Below are positions 24,777 through 32,981 of a stretch of 64,000 nt of DNA, in pieces; the stretch's first letter is position 1; each line of letters begins with the position of its first letter. The position numbers and the translations under genes are program-made. The notes under the pieces are model-generated. The model made no database searches and was not told the DNA's origin. It saw only the letters and a program-made list of their open reading frames with translations. This DNA is from Frankiaceae bacterium (GTDB lineage: Bacteria; Actinomycetota; Actinomycetes; BP-191): NCBI GenBank assembly GCA_030840645.1, contig JAVEEC010000105.1:1-64000 (forward strand), read 5' to 3'.

Positions 24777-26635
24777 TCCTGGACGTCCATCCCGTCTGCA
24801 GCCTGGCGGGCCTCGCTGAGCTCACCAGTCACAGTCTCCCCGTACTTCGGCCGCCCACCCCAGAAGGCGCTGAGGAAGTCGTTCTCGCCGTACGCCGTGC
24901 TCGACCACGCGTTGCCGCCCCACGAGGAGCCGCTCCACGCCGCGCCGGACCAGGCAGCGCCCGACCAGGCAGCGCCGGACCAGGCCGCGCCGCCCCACGA
25001 GGAGCCACCCCACGAGGAGCCGGTCCAGGTCCCGCCGGACCAGGCAGCGCCCGACCAGGCAGCGCCGGACCAGGCCGCGCCGCCCCACGAGGAGCCACTC
25101 CACGCCGCGCCGGACCAGGCAGCGCCCGACCAGGCCGCACCCGACCAGGCAGCGCCGGACCAGGCCGCGCCGTCCCACGGGTTGCAGTAGACGTCCATCT
25201 CACCGGTGATCTCGGTGACGGTCTGGTCCGGGCCGCAGAGCGCCACGACGTGCGCGGTGCCGCGCGAGCCCTCGATCGGGCCGAGGCCGGTCGCCTTGAT
25301 CTTCTGCTTCGACGGGCCGGGCTCGGCCGCGAGCGCGGCGGCGAGCTGCACCCGGCCGGCGCCCTGGCGGTTCTTGCCCAACCCCATGTCGGACGCGGTG
25401 CTCTTGATCGCCGCCTTGACCTGGTCCGGCGTCCACGCCGGGTGCGCCTTGACCAGCAGCGCGGCCAGGCCGGAGACGACCGCGGCCGCCTCCGAGGTGC
25501 CGCTGCCCTTGACGTAGCTCGGGGCGATCAGCGCCTTCGGGTTGTTCTTCTCGACGTCCGAGCCGTACGACCGGGTCGTGATCAGCGTGCGGCCGGGGGC
25601 GACGACGTCGGGCTTGACGACGCCCTGGGCCGTCGGCCCGCGCGAGGACCAGGCCGGGATGCCGTCGTCGGCCGGGTCGAGGTTGCCCTTGTCGTTGTAC
25701 GCGCCGACGGTCAGCACGACCGGGTCGTCGCCCGGCTTGGTGATCGTGCCGTTCTCCGGGCCGGAGTTGCCGGCCGAGACGACGACGACGATGCCGTCAC
25801 GCCACAGCCGCTCGACCGCGTAGTTCAGCGGGTCGGTCGCCGGGTCGCTGGTGGCGTTGGTGCCCCACGAGAGGTTGAGGACGCGGATGTTGAACTGCGT
25901 CCGGTACGCCGACACCCAGTGCATCGCCTGGAGCATCGTCGAGACGTCGGTGGCGCCGTTGCGCCCGGCGACCTTGACGGCCACCAGGGTCGACCGCGGC
26001 GCGACGCCGTTGTACGCCCCGTCGGGGTTGCTCGCCGAGTCCGCGCCGCTGCCGCCGACGATGCCGCCCATCGCCGTGCCGTGGCCGAACGTGTCGATGA
26101 TGGTGCCCTCGCCGGAGAGGTCGGGTCCGTGGACCAGCCGGCCGGCGAAGTCGTTCATCGGCGAGATGCCGGTGTCGATGACCGCGACGCCGACGCCCTC
26201 GCCGTAGTTGCTCTGCGCCCACGCCTGCGTGGCGCCGGACGTCTTGGCGTAGTTCGACGCGGTGACGCCGCTCTCGTAGCCGTTGCTCGCGAACCGCACG
26301 CTGGCGTTGTCGCTCACCGCGCGGACGTCGGGCCGGGCCCGCAGCGCGGCGAGCGCGCCGGCGGGAACGTGCGCCGAGAAGCCGTTGATGATCGGGAGGG
26401 CCACCTCGACCGTGCCGCCGGCCGCGGCGACCGCCTTGGCGACGGCGGCCTCGTGGCCGGCCTTCGCCTGGACGATGACCGCGCGCGACGTGCCGCCGGG
26501 CCGGGCCGCGGCCCAGGTGGTCCCGCGGGCGAGCGCGGTCGCGGGTGAGGCGACCAGCGCGGGCCCGGCGATCGTCGCTGCGGCGGCCGCGAGGGCCAGC
26601 CAGCGACGAGCGCTGTGCCGTGGAGTAGGTCCCAT
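24773..26635 (-). CDS. Secreted subtilisin-like (S8) protease with Trp-rich C-terminal repeats
   Basis: A 620-residue secreted serine protease. There is a signal peptide (about 1-37) and an inhibitor-I9-like propeptide (about 50-115), then the S8 catalytic domain with Asp154 (VIDTGIS), His185 (GHGTAMGG), oxyanion Asn290 and Ser381 (GSGTSEAAA). After about residue 475 comes a run of pentapeptides of the form AAWSG/SSWGG, some twenty copies, then a charged tail. Similar Trp repeats occur in actinobacterial S8 proteases; a wall- or self-binding role is possible. It is the first gene of an operon with the histidine kinase. Confidence 0.92.
   Translation of the reverse strand: MGPTPRHSARRWLALAAAAATIAGPALVASPATALARGTTWAAARPGGTSRAVIVQAKAGHEAAVAKAVAAAGGTVEVALPIINGFSAHVPAGALAALRARPDVRAVSDNASVRFASNGYESGVTASNYAKTSGATQAWAQSNYGEGVGVAVIDTGISPMNDFAGRLVHGPDLSGEGTIIDTFGHGTAMGGIVGGSGADSASNPDGAYNGVAPRSTLVAVKVAGRNGATDVSTMLQAMHWVSAYRTQFNIRVLNLSWGTNATSDPATDPLNYAVERLWRDGIVVVVSAGNSGPENGTITKPGDDPVVLTVGAYNDKGNLDPADDGIPAWSSRGPTAQGVVKPDVVAPGRTLITTRSYGSDVEKNNPKALIAPSYVKGSGTSEAAAVVSGLAALLVKAHPAWTPDQVKAAIKSTASDMGLGKNRQGAGRVQLAAALAAEPGPSKQKIKATGLGPIEGSRGTAHVVALCGPDQTVTEITGEMDVYCNPWDGAAWSGAAWSGAAWSGAAWSGAAWSGSSWGGAAWSGAAWSGAAWSGGTWTGSSWGGSSWGGAAWSGAAWSGAAWSGAAWSGSSWGGNAWSSTAYGENDFLSAFWGGRPKYGETVTGELSEARQAADGMDVQE
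24905..25190 (-). repeat. 15-bp tandem repeat encoding AAWSG pentapeptides
   Basis: About twenty imperfect copies of a 15-bp unit (GGCGCGGCCTGGTCC-like on the plus-strand complement) encode AAWSG or SSWGG units at the 3' end of the protease gene. Several consecutive copies are almost identical at DNA level, which indicates recent slippage or unequal exchange. It is coding, with no spacers. Confidence 0.9.
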
Positions 26636-26719
26636 CAGTGTGTCTCCCGTCCGGTGCAGCGGCGGCTGCTGTCCTTGGCGAGGGGCGCACCGGCTGGTGG
26701 CGGACCTCTCCCTATGTGT

Positions 26720-26788
26720 TCAACTGGATACTGGCCGTGACCACGGGGGCTGTCCCTAGCCCGTTGTGATCAATTGGTAACGTGCCGT
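26720..26788. promoter_or_regulatory. Pair of 19-bp operator-like repeats upstream of the protease-kinase operon
   Basis: TCAACTGGATACTGGCCGT (26720-26738) and TCAATTGGTAACGTGCCGT (26770-26788) match at 14 of 19 positions and begin exactly 50 bp apart, near five turns of DNA. They lie 85-153 bp before the protease start in the 202-bp gap that otherwise holds nothing recognisable. Confidence 0.4.
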
Positions 26789-26837
26789 AGGGCCTGGGAA
26801 CGGACATAACCGGACACGATCCGGCGAACCGCAGGGC

Positions 26838-27584
26838 TCAGGCGCCCGCGCCCAGGTCAACCGCCGCCTCCGGCTCGACACCCTCGGTGATCGGTGCCGG
26901 CGGCCGGCCACGCTCGGTACGCCAGATCCGGAACGCCGCCACCGAGGCGGCCAGCCAGCCGAGCCCGAGCACGATGCCGCCGAGCACGTCGGTGAGGTAG
27001 TGCACGCCGAGCGCGAGCCGCGACGCGGCGATCGCGAGCACCAGCAGCGCCGTGCCGGCGATCGCGTACGCCCGCCAGGCGCGCGGCACCGCGGGCAGCA
27101 GCACGAGCAGCAGGGCGCCGTAGACGACCGTCGAGGACATCGCGTGGCCGGACGGGAAGCTCTTGCCGAACGCGTGCGCGATCGGGTGCGGGAGGTCCGG
27201 GCGTGGGCGGGCGACGACGTTCTTGACGACCGTGTCGATGACGCTGCCCCCGACCGCCGTGACGGCGAGGAACACCGCGAGCCGCCGCCGGCCCCGCGCG
27301 AGCACGTAGCCGCCGGCCAGCACGACGAGCACGATGAGGAACGGCGGCCCCCCGAGCCGGCTGACGAGACGCACCGCCCGGATCAGGCCGGGACCGCGCC
27401 GCAGCACCCACTGGTGCACGTCGTTCGCGAGCCCGCGGTCGGTGGCGAGGAGCGGGCCGTTGTGGACGACCTGTTCGAGCAGCAGCCCGAACGGCACGGC
27501 CACCAGGGCCGCGGCCACGACGAACAGCGTGACCCGCAGGCCGTACCGCTCCTCCGGGTCGAGGCGGCGGCGCAGGGCGTCCAC
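26838..27584 (-). CDS. PAP2-family lipid phosphatase
   Basis: A 248-residue membrane enzyme with about six helices and the three PAP2 phosphatase motifs: KNVVARPRP, PSGH and SRLALGVHYLTDV. Such enzymes dephosphorylate phosphatidic acid, undecaprenyl diphosphate or similar lipids, with the active site facing outside. The start ATG is at 27584, just after the stop of the PAP2-kinase fusion gene, so the two form an operon on lipid phosphate metabolism. Confidence 0.88.
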   Translation of the reverse strand: MDALRRRLDPEERYGLRVTLFVVAAALVAVPFGLLLEQVVHNGPLLATDRGLANDVHQWVLRRGPGLIRAVRLVSRLGGPPFLIVLVVLAGGYVLARGRRRLAVFLAVTAVGGSVIDTVVKNVVARPRPDLPHPIAHAFGKSFPSGHAMSSTVVYGALLLVLLPAVPRAWRAYAIAGTALLVLAIAASRLALGVHYLTDVLGGIVLGLGWLAASVAAFRIWRTERGRPPAPITEGVEPEAAVDLGAGA

Positions 27585-27587
27585 CCG

Positions 27588-28994
27588 TCAGCCCGCCCGG
27601 GGGGCGTACACCCGCAGCCGCCGGGGCCGCTTGCGGATCGTGAACTCCCGCGACCCGTCGAACGTCTCTCCGTCCCGCGCCAGCCGGACCGGACCGTCGA
27701 CCCGGACGCGGACCTCGCGCGCGGTCCAGCGCACGTAACGCGGGAGCAGGCGCCCCCCGTACAGGACCCGGACGTCGAGCAGGCCGTCGTCCAGCCGCGG
27801 CCGGTACGCCGGTGCGAAGCCCGCCGGCCGGTACTCGCCGTTGCCGACGAAGATCGCCCAGATCCGCCGCCGGACGCCGTCGACCTCGGCCTCGACCGGC
27901 TCGTCGCGGCGCAGCACGGTGACGAGCGCGACGAGCAGCGCGGGCCACTTGCCGATCCGGTTTTCGAGGCGTTCGCGGGCGTCGACCAGGTCGGCGTAGG
28001 ACCCGAACGACGCGGTGTTGAGGAACGGCCGCCCGTCGATCTCGGCCACGTCCATGTCCAGGGTCCAGCCGTTCTCGACCGCGGCGGCGGCGTCTGCCAC
28101 ACCCTCGACGCCGAGGTCGCGGGCCAGGTGGTTCAGCGTGCCGCCGGGAACGACGACGAGGGGCTTGCGCGCGTCGTACGCGACCGCGGCCGCGGCGTTG
28201 ACCGAGCCGTCGCCGCCGTGGACGCCGATCGCGACGGCGTCCGGGGCGGCGGCTTCGAGCGTCTTGGCGAGGTGCTCGGGGTCGTCCAGGGGTACGACCT
28301 CCGCCTCGGGCAGCGCGCTCCGCAGCTCGGCGACGACGTCGTCGGCGGCGGTGTCGCCGGGTCCGGCGGCGGCGTTGACGGCGATGGTGACGCCGCGCCC
28401 GCCAGGCGCTGGGCTCGTCGCGGTGGGCGCGACGCGCTCGCGGACGGCGTCGGGGTCGACCGGCGCGAGCGGCCACCACCAGCGGGTCGCCACGCCGACA
28501 GCCGCCCCGAGCGCCCAGCCCGCGACCACGTCGCCCGGGTAGTGCACGCCGGTGTGCACCCGCGAGTAGCCGACGGCGACGGCCGCCGCGCCGAGCGGGA
28601 CGGCGAGGCCGGGCAGCTCGCTGGCCGCGCCCACGGCGAACGCCGCCGCGCTCGCGCTGTGCCCGCTGGGGAACGACCCGCTGGACGGGATGCGCCGGGG
28701 CAGCCGGCCGGCCCGGACCAGGGCCAGCGCGTCCGGCCGCTTGCGCCGGGACAGGTGCTTGGCGGGGAGGTTGGCGACCGCCGACGCGAGGCCGATCGAC
28801 ATGACCCCGCGCAGCGCGGCCCGCCGGCCTGGACGACCCTGCGTCGCGAGGAGCGCGGCGACGCCGAGCCAGAGCTTCGAGTGGTTCGCCGCGCGCGACA
28901 ACGCCGTGAGCGCCGTGTCCACGGCGGGCGGCGTATCGGTCGCGTGGGCCCGCCGGTACAGGTCGGCGTCGAGCCGGTGGAACGCGTTGGCCAT
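27588..28994 (-). CDS. Fusion of PAP2 phosphatase and diacylglycerol/lipid kinase
   Basis: A 468-residue protein. The N-terminal half (about 1-190) is a PAP2 phosphatase: KHLSRRKRP, PSGHSAS and SRVHTGVHYPGDV. The C-terminal half (about 200-468) is a DAGK/LCB5-type lipid kinase: HGGDGSVNAAA (nucleotide loop) and PGGTLNHLARDLG. One part removes and the other adds phosphate on lipid substrates. Similar fusions are known in actinobacteria. It is followed by a second, stand-alone PAP2 gene and is divergent from the PHP gene (54 bp gap). Confidence 0.88.
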   Translation of the reverse strand: MANAFHRLDADLYRRAHATDTPPAVDTALTALSRAANHSKLWLGVAALLATQGRPGRRAALRGVMSIGLASAVANLPAKHLSRRKRPDALALVRAGRLPRRIPSSGSFPSGHSASAAAFAVGAASELPGLAVPLGAAAVAVGYSRVHTGVHYPGDVVAGWALGAAVGVATRWWWPLAPVDPDAVRERVAPTATSPAPGGRGVTIAVNAAAGPGDTAADDVVAELRSALPEAEVVPLDDPEHLAKTLEAAAPDAVAIGVHGGDGSVNAAAAVAYDARKPLVVVPGGTLNHLARDLGVEGVADAAAAVENGWTLDMDVAEIDGRPFLNTASFGSYADLVDARERLENRIGKWPALLVALVTVLRRDEPVEAEVDGVRRRIWAIFVGNGEYRPAGFAPAYRPRLDDGLLDVRVLYGGRLLPRYVRWTAREVRVRVDGPVRLARDGETFDGSREFTIRKRPRRLRVYAPRAG

Positions 28995-29048
28995 GCCGCA
29001 CCAGTGCCCGTTCGCGCCGCGGGCGAACCGCGTGCGAGGGTTGGCGGC

Positions 29049-30104
29049 GTGGAGCCGGTCGAGGCGCTGAAGCGGATCGCGTACCTGCTGGAGCGCTCGC
29101 GCGAGCCGTCGTACCGCGTCAAGGCGTTCCGCCGCGCGGCCGACACGGTGGCCGCGCTACCGCCCGCCGAGACCGCGTCGCGCGCGGCCGCGGGGACGCT
29201 CACCGACCTGCCCGGCATCGGTGACGTGACGGCCCGGGTCGTCACCGAGGCGTTGAACGGCGAGACGCCCGTCTACCTCCGCCGCCTCGAAGCGACCGAG
29301 GGCACGCCGGTCGACGCGGCCGCCGAGGCGCTGCACGCGGCGCTGCGCGGCGACTGCCACGTGCACTCCGACTGGTCCGACGGCGGCAGCCCGATCCGCG
29401 AGATGGCCGAGGCGGCCCGCGACCTCGGGCACGAGTACATCGTCCTCACCGACCACTCCCCCCGGCTGACCATCGCGAACGGCCTCTCCCCCGACCGCCT
29501 CCGCGAGCAGCTCGACGTCGTAGCGGCGTTGAACGAGGACTTCGCCGCCTCGGCCGCCTCCGGCGGCACGCAGCCGTTCCGCATCCTGACCGGGATCGAG
29601 TGCGACATCCTCGACGACGGATCGCTCGACCAGGAGGACGAGCTGCTCGAACGCCTCGACGTCGTCGTCGCCAGCGTCCACTCGAAGCTGCGGATGCCGC
29701 GCGAGGACATGACCAAGCGGATGGCGTACGCCGTTGCCAACCCGCACACCGACGTCCTCGGCCACTGCACCGGGCGGATCGTCGTGGGCAGGGGGCGGCC
29801 CGAGTCGGAGTTCGACCCGGAGCTGGTGTTCGCGGCGTGCGCGGAGTTCGGGACCGCCGTCGAGGTGAACTCGCGGCCGGAACGCCTCGACCCGCCGAAG
29901 CGGCTGCTCCGCCTCGCCGTCGAGGCCGGCTGCCTCGTGTCGATCGACACCGACGCGCACGCGCCCGGTCAGCTCGAGTGGCAGATGAACGGCTGCGCCC
30001 GCGCGGCGCTCTGCGGCGTCGCGGTGGACTCCGTCGTCAACACGTGGGCCGCCGACGAGCTGCTGCGCTGGACCGGGGGCGGGCCGCCGGCCGTCAGGAG
30101 TTGA
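29049..30104 (+). CDS. HhH plus PHP-domain protein (PolX-like C-terminal half)
   Basis: A 351-residue protein. Residues 1-90 resemble the helix-hairpin-helix part of family X polymerases (LLERSREPSYRVKAFRRAADT, LPGIGDVTARVV). Residues about 100-345 are a PHP phosphoesterase with metal ligands in CHVHSDWSDGG, LTDHSPR, GIECDIL, SVHSK, LGHCTG and SIDTDAHAP. No polymerase palm domain is present. Known PHP parts act as metal-dependent nucleases or phosphatases; a DNA repair role is likely but not shown. GTG 29049 is the start; it overlaps the next, convergent gene by 11 bp. Confidence 0.85.
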   Translation: MEPVEALKRIAYLLERSREPSYRVKAFRRAADTVAALPPAETASRAAAGTLTDLPGIGDVTARVVTEALNGETPVYLRRLEATEGTPVDAAAEALHAALRGDCHVHSDWSDGGSPIREMAEAARDLGHEYIVLTDHSPRLTIANGLSPDRLREQLDVVAALNEDFAASAASGGTQPFRILTGIECDILDDGSLDQEDELLERLDVVVASVHSKLRMPREDMTKRMAYAVANPHTDVLGHCTGRIVVGRGRPESEFDPELVFAACAEFGTAVEVNSRPERLDPPKRLLRLAVEAGCLVSIDTDAHAPGQLEWQMNGCARAALCGVAVDSVVNTWAADELLRWTGGGPPAVRS

Positions 30105-30480
30105 CGATGGCTTCGTACCAGCCGGGCTTGGCGCCGACCGGGCCGATGTAGAGGTGGAACGGCCGCAGCCTGCCGTGGCGCACGCGGTACTGGCCCTCGC
30201 GGATGGTCGCAGTACTCGCGAACAGCATGCTGAAGTACCTGTCGTTGCCGGCCTGGCGCCCCGGAGAGCGCACCGCGGTCAGGACCGCGCGGTAGGAGTG
30301 CGCCCCGTCGGTGAAGAGGAACGGCGAACCGACAAGGGGCAGGAACACCCGGCGGTGCAGGCCGGAGGGCAGCCCGGCGGAGAGAGCGGACGCGGGCCCG
30401 GCGAGTGCCATGGGTACCGCACCGGCGACCGCGACACAGACCCCGGCGCGCAGCACGGCGCGCCGTGTCGGGACAGCCAT
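30094..30480 (-). CDS. DUF6916-like protein with Tat-type signal
   Basis: A 128-residue protein. The N-terminus TRRAVLRAG followed by a hydrophobic stretch looks like a twin-arginine signal (cut around residue 33). The mature part has FLPLVGSPFLF, a middle FSMLFAST, EGQYRVRHG and FHLYIGPVG...YEAIVN, the order of conserved blocks of the DUF6916 family as I recall it. Such proteins are often found beside tail-collar (Mdp-like) proteins, as here. The function is unknown. ATG 30480. Confidence 0.65.
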   Translation of the reverse strand: MAVPTRRAVLRAGVCVAVAGAVPMALAGPASALSAGLPSGLHRRVFLPLVGSPFLFTDGAHSYRAVLTAVRSPGRQAGNDRYFSMLFASTATIREGQYRVRHGRLRPFHLYIGPVGAKPGWYEAIVNS

Positions 30481-30580
30481 CGATCTCCCTCCCGATCCGA
30501 CCCCCGGCCCACGCTACGCGCGCCGCACGCGGGGCGTCACCGGAACGGCGAAACGTCACCCCCCGTGTAGCCTCCACGCC

Positions 30581-30901
30581 GTGCCCGACGACGTCCCCGT
30601 ACCCCACGACCTGCACGCCGCGACGTTCGTGCCGTACGAGGGCACGACGTTCGCCGTCGTCCATCCGGACGGTGGCGACCCGGTGCCGCTGACGCTGGCC
30701 GCGGTGGTGGCGGCCGCGGAGCAGGCGAACGCGCCGCGCGTGGACCCGTTCAGCCTGTGGTTCACCGGCCCGCCCGAGGTCGGGCTCGCGCAGGGTCTCT
30801 GGACCCTCGACCACGACGTGCTCGGCCGGCTCGCGGTCTTCCTCGTCCCGCGCAAGCCGGAGGCGGACGGCCTCCCGCGGTACGAGGCAGTCTTCAACTG
30901 A
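30581..30901 (+). CDS. DUF6916-like protein, cytosolic form
   Basis: A 106-residue protein without signal peptide. It has the same block order as the divergent neighbour: ATFVPYEGTTFAV, FSLWFTGPPE, LAQGLWTLDHDVLG, LAVFLVPR and YEAVFN. Start GTG 30581; it ends 8 bases inside the convergent GNAT gene. Together with the Tat-type copy and the three collar genes it suggests one shared system. Confidence 0.7.
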   Translation: MPDDVPVPHDLHAATFVPYEGTTFAVVHPDGGDPVPLTLAAVVAAAEQANAPRVDPFSLWFTGPPEVGLAQGLWTLDHDVLGRLAVFLVPRKPEADGLPRYEAVFN

Positions 30902-31388
30902 CGGTCGCCGGCGCGCGCTCCATCCGGGCGTACACGCCGTCCTCGGCGACGACGACGAAGCCGCGCCGGTCGTACAGCCTCCTGGCGGGGTTCCAGTGCT
31001 CGACGTGCAGCACCACCGTCATCCCGCGCCGGTCCCCTTCGGCGAGCACGTCGTCGATCAGCGCCGACCCGATGCCCTGCCCGCGCCAGTCCGGGAGCAG
31101 CGCGATGTCGATCAGCCTCAGCTCGCCCAGCCCCTCGCCGCGGTACAGCCGGCCGATGCGCTCACCGTCGCGCTCGACGACGTGGAACGCCGCCGCCCCG
31201 TAGTTGCGCCGGTAGTCGGCGTCCTGCGCCTCGGCCTGCTGGCGCAGGAACGCCCGCCGCTGCTCCTCCGGCCACGGCGTGAGCGCGACCTCCTCGACCC
31301 GCGTGCTCTCGTAGACGCCGAGGAGGAACTCGCGGTCGTCCGGCAGCGCGGGCCGCAGCGCGACCCGCGCGGTGGTCCGGTCGCTCAC
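30894..31388 (-). CDS. GNAT family N-acetyltransferase
   Basis: A 164-residue GNAT acyltransferase. The acetyl-CoA loop is seen in LLPDWRGQGIGSALI and the C-terminal motif in HVEHWNPARRLYDRRGF. The substrate is unknown. Its ATG at 31388 overlaps the stop of the last collar gene (4 bases), so it belongs to the collar operon; modification of a structural protein of that system is one possibility, by position only. Confidence 0.82.
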   Translation of the reverse strand: MSDRTTARVALRPALPDDREFLLGVYESTRVEEVALTPWPEEQRRAFLRQQAEAQDADYRRNYGAAAFHVVERDGERIGRLYRGEGLGELRLIDIALLPDWRGQGIGSALIDDVLAEGDRRGMTVVLHVEHWNPARRLYDRRGFVVVAEDGVYARMERAPATVS

Positions 31389-31906
31389 GTGCGCGGCGGG
31401 AAGACGCCCTGCATCGCGATGCAGTACTGCAACGTGAGGTACGGCATCATGTTGTTGTGCGGCAGGCTGCCGCCGTTGGGCGCCAGCATCTGGACCGCCA
31501 TCTGCGCCGTCGGCTGGGCGTTCGTGTCGTACATGCCGACGCCCGCGCCGGTCCCGAAGTAGAGGTTCGCCGGCTGCCGCCCCGTCGCCGGCTTGGTCGA
31601 GACGACGACGTTGTGCGGGTGGACCGGCATCTCGCTGTCGATCAGCGTGACGGTCTCCGTCCCGGACTGCTGGCCCAGGAAGTAGTCCGACAGGCCGGGC
31701 CCCTGTCCCGGCTGGAGCGGCACGGAGCCCTGAAGGTTGGGCAGCGCGAACGTGCTCTTGCCGTCGCCGCCGTAGAACGTGCCGAGCAGCGAGAACAGCG
31801 CGGTGTTCTGTGAGATGGGGAGGAGCTGCCCGTCACACGTCGCCCAGCCCGTGGGCGCGAAGGTGTAGGGCATGATCCGGATCTCCGCGACGAATGGTGA
31901 CGCCAT
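31385..31906 (-). CDS. Tail-collar domain protein (Mdp-like), third of three
   Basis: A 173-residue protein with the phage tail-collar fold: the N-terminal block IRIMPYTFAPTGWATCDGQLLPI, then ALFSLLGTFYGGDGKSTFALPNLQG, then a variable middle, and the end MMPYLTLQYCIAMQGVFPPR. Proteins of this type (microcystin-dependent protein-like) are widespread in non-phage settings with unknown function. The start ATG is at 31906; a TTG at 31918, directly after the upstream stop, would add four residues. It is coupled to the GNAT gene. Confidence 0.85.
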   Translation of the reverse strand: MASPFVAEIRIMPYTFAPTGWATCDGQLLPISQNTALFSLLGTFYGGDGKSTFALPNLQGSVPLQPGQGPGLSDYFLGQQSGTETVTLIDSEMPVHPHNVVVSTKPATGRQPANLYFGTGAGVGMYDTNAQPTAQMAVQMLAPNGGSLPHNNMMPYLTLQYCIAMQGVFPPRT

Positions 31907-31918
31907 GTGGTCCGCCAA

Positions 31919-32428
31919 TCACTGGTGCGGGAAGATCCCGAAGAGGCTGATGATGTAGTTGATCCCGAGGTAGGGCTGCATGTTCTCGTGCGGCTGGTTG
32001 CCGCCCGCCGGGGTGATCGAGGTCGCGTCCAGCGCGCCGAACGGCGGCAGCTGCCCGTACGCCGACGCGGTTCCCGCGGGCGTGAGCGAGGCCGGCACGT
32101 TGCTCTGCACCGTCGAGGCGGTGCCGAGGTCGGTCGAGCCGAACGGTTGGTGCGAGTGCACCGGGATCTGCAGGGTCGTCAGCGTCACCGACTCGACGCC
32201 CGCCATCTGGCCGAGGAGGAACCCGCTGCCGACGTGCACCGGGACCCGGCCGCGCAGGTCGGGGAGGGCGAACGTCGACTCGCCGTCGCCACCGTACGTG
32301 GTGCCGAGCAGCACGAACAGCGCGTCGTTCTCCGAGATCGCCTGCAGCCGGCCGTCGCACATGGCCCAGCCGGCCGGCTCGAAGCTCCCGCCGAACATCC
32401 GGATCTCGCCGATATAGGGCTCTGACAT
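31919..32428 (-). CDS. Tail-collar domain protein (Mdp-like), second of three
   Basis: A 169-residue paralogue of its neighbours: IRMFGGSFEPAGWAMCDGRL, ALFVLLGTTYGGDGESTFALPDLRGR, IPVHSH and NMQPYLGINYIISLFGIFP. AGGAG stands before the ATG at 32428. The collar fold normally trimerises in phage fibres, so three different paralogues could form a heterotrimer. It is co-transcribed with genes on both sides. Confidence 0.88.
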   Translation of the reverse strand: MSEPYIGEIRMFGGSFEPAGWAMCDGRLQAISENDALFVLLGTTYGGDGESTFALPDLRGRVPVHVGSGFLLGQMAGVESVTLTTLQIPVHSHQPFGSTDLGTASTVQSNVPASLTPAGTASAYGQLPPFGALDATSITPAGGNQPHENMQPYLGINYIISLFGIFPHQ

Positions 32429-32439
32429 GGGCGGTCTCC

Positions 32440-32952
32440 TTAGTTCCGGGAGGGAAAGACGCCCACGAGGGCGCAGATGAAGTTGAGCACGGTGTACGGC
32501 TGCATGTTGTCGTGCGCCTGGCTGCCGCCGACGTTCGAGACCGCCCCGGGGTTCATCGCGATGAGGTTGTTCGGCGGGCCGTAGAGGCTGCCCGGCTGCG
32601 AGCCGGCGAGCCGTTTCGTCGGGGCCGGGGCGTTGCCGTTGTCCGGCGCCTGCGTCGTGTCGGCGTTGACGAGGTGCAGGTGCTGCGTCAGCTCGGCGAT
32701 CGTCAGCGTGTGCGTGGTCTCACCGCCGACCTGGCCGAGTATGAAGTCGTTGCCGCGGTGCAGCGCGACCCTGCCTTGGAGGTTGGGCAGCCCGAACGTC
32801 GTCTGGCCGTTGCCACCGAACGTCGTGCCGTACAGCGAGAACAGCGCTTGGTTCTGGTTGATCGGCAACAGCTGACCGTTGCAGAACGCCCAGCCTTGCG
32901 GGGCGAAGTTCCAAGGGATGATCTTGACCTCGCCGAGGAACGGTGTGCCCAT
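32440..32952 (-). CDS. Tail-collar domain protein (Mdp-like), first of three
   Basis: A 170-residue paralogue: VKIIPWNFAPQGWAFCNGQL, ALFSLYGTTFGGNGQTTFGLPNLQGR, LTQHLHLV and NMQPYTVLNFICALVGVFP. The ATG at 32952 has AAAGGGGA upstream and lies 29 bases after the stop of the giant surface protein, so it is in the same transcript. The Cys in CNGQ/CDGR is kept in all three copies. No signal peptide is seen, as is usual for this family. Confidence 0.88.
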   Translation of the reverse strand: MGTPFLGEVKIIPWNFAPQGWAFCNGQLLPINQNQALFSLYGTTFGGNGQTTFGLPNLQGRVALHRGNDFILGQVGGETTHTLTIAELTQHLHLVNADTTQAPDNGNAPAPTKRLAGSQPGSLYGPPNNLIAMNPGAVSNVGGSQAHDNMQPYTVLNFICALVGVFPSRN

Positions 32953-32981
32953 GCGGTCCCCTTTCCGAGCGTCGCCTGCCC

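Noticed and set aside
24905-25190. Regular short repeats considered as CRISPR
   Set aside because: The 15-bp units follow each other without spacers and encode AAWSG pentapeptides in frame in a protease gene.
27000-29048. N-terminal extension of the PHP-domain frame
   Set aside because: It is antisense to the PAP2 and lipid kinase genes and low complexity; the real start is GTG 29049.
31385-32952. Three collar genes considered as part of a prophage
   Set aside because: No capsid, portal, terminase, tape-measure, tube or lysis genes nearby; the neighbours are a giant surface protein, GNAT and DUF6916 proteins.
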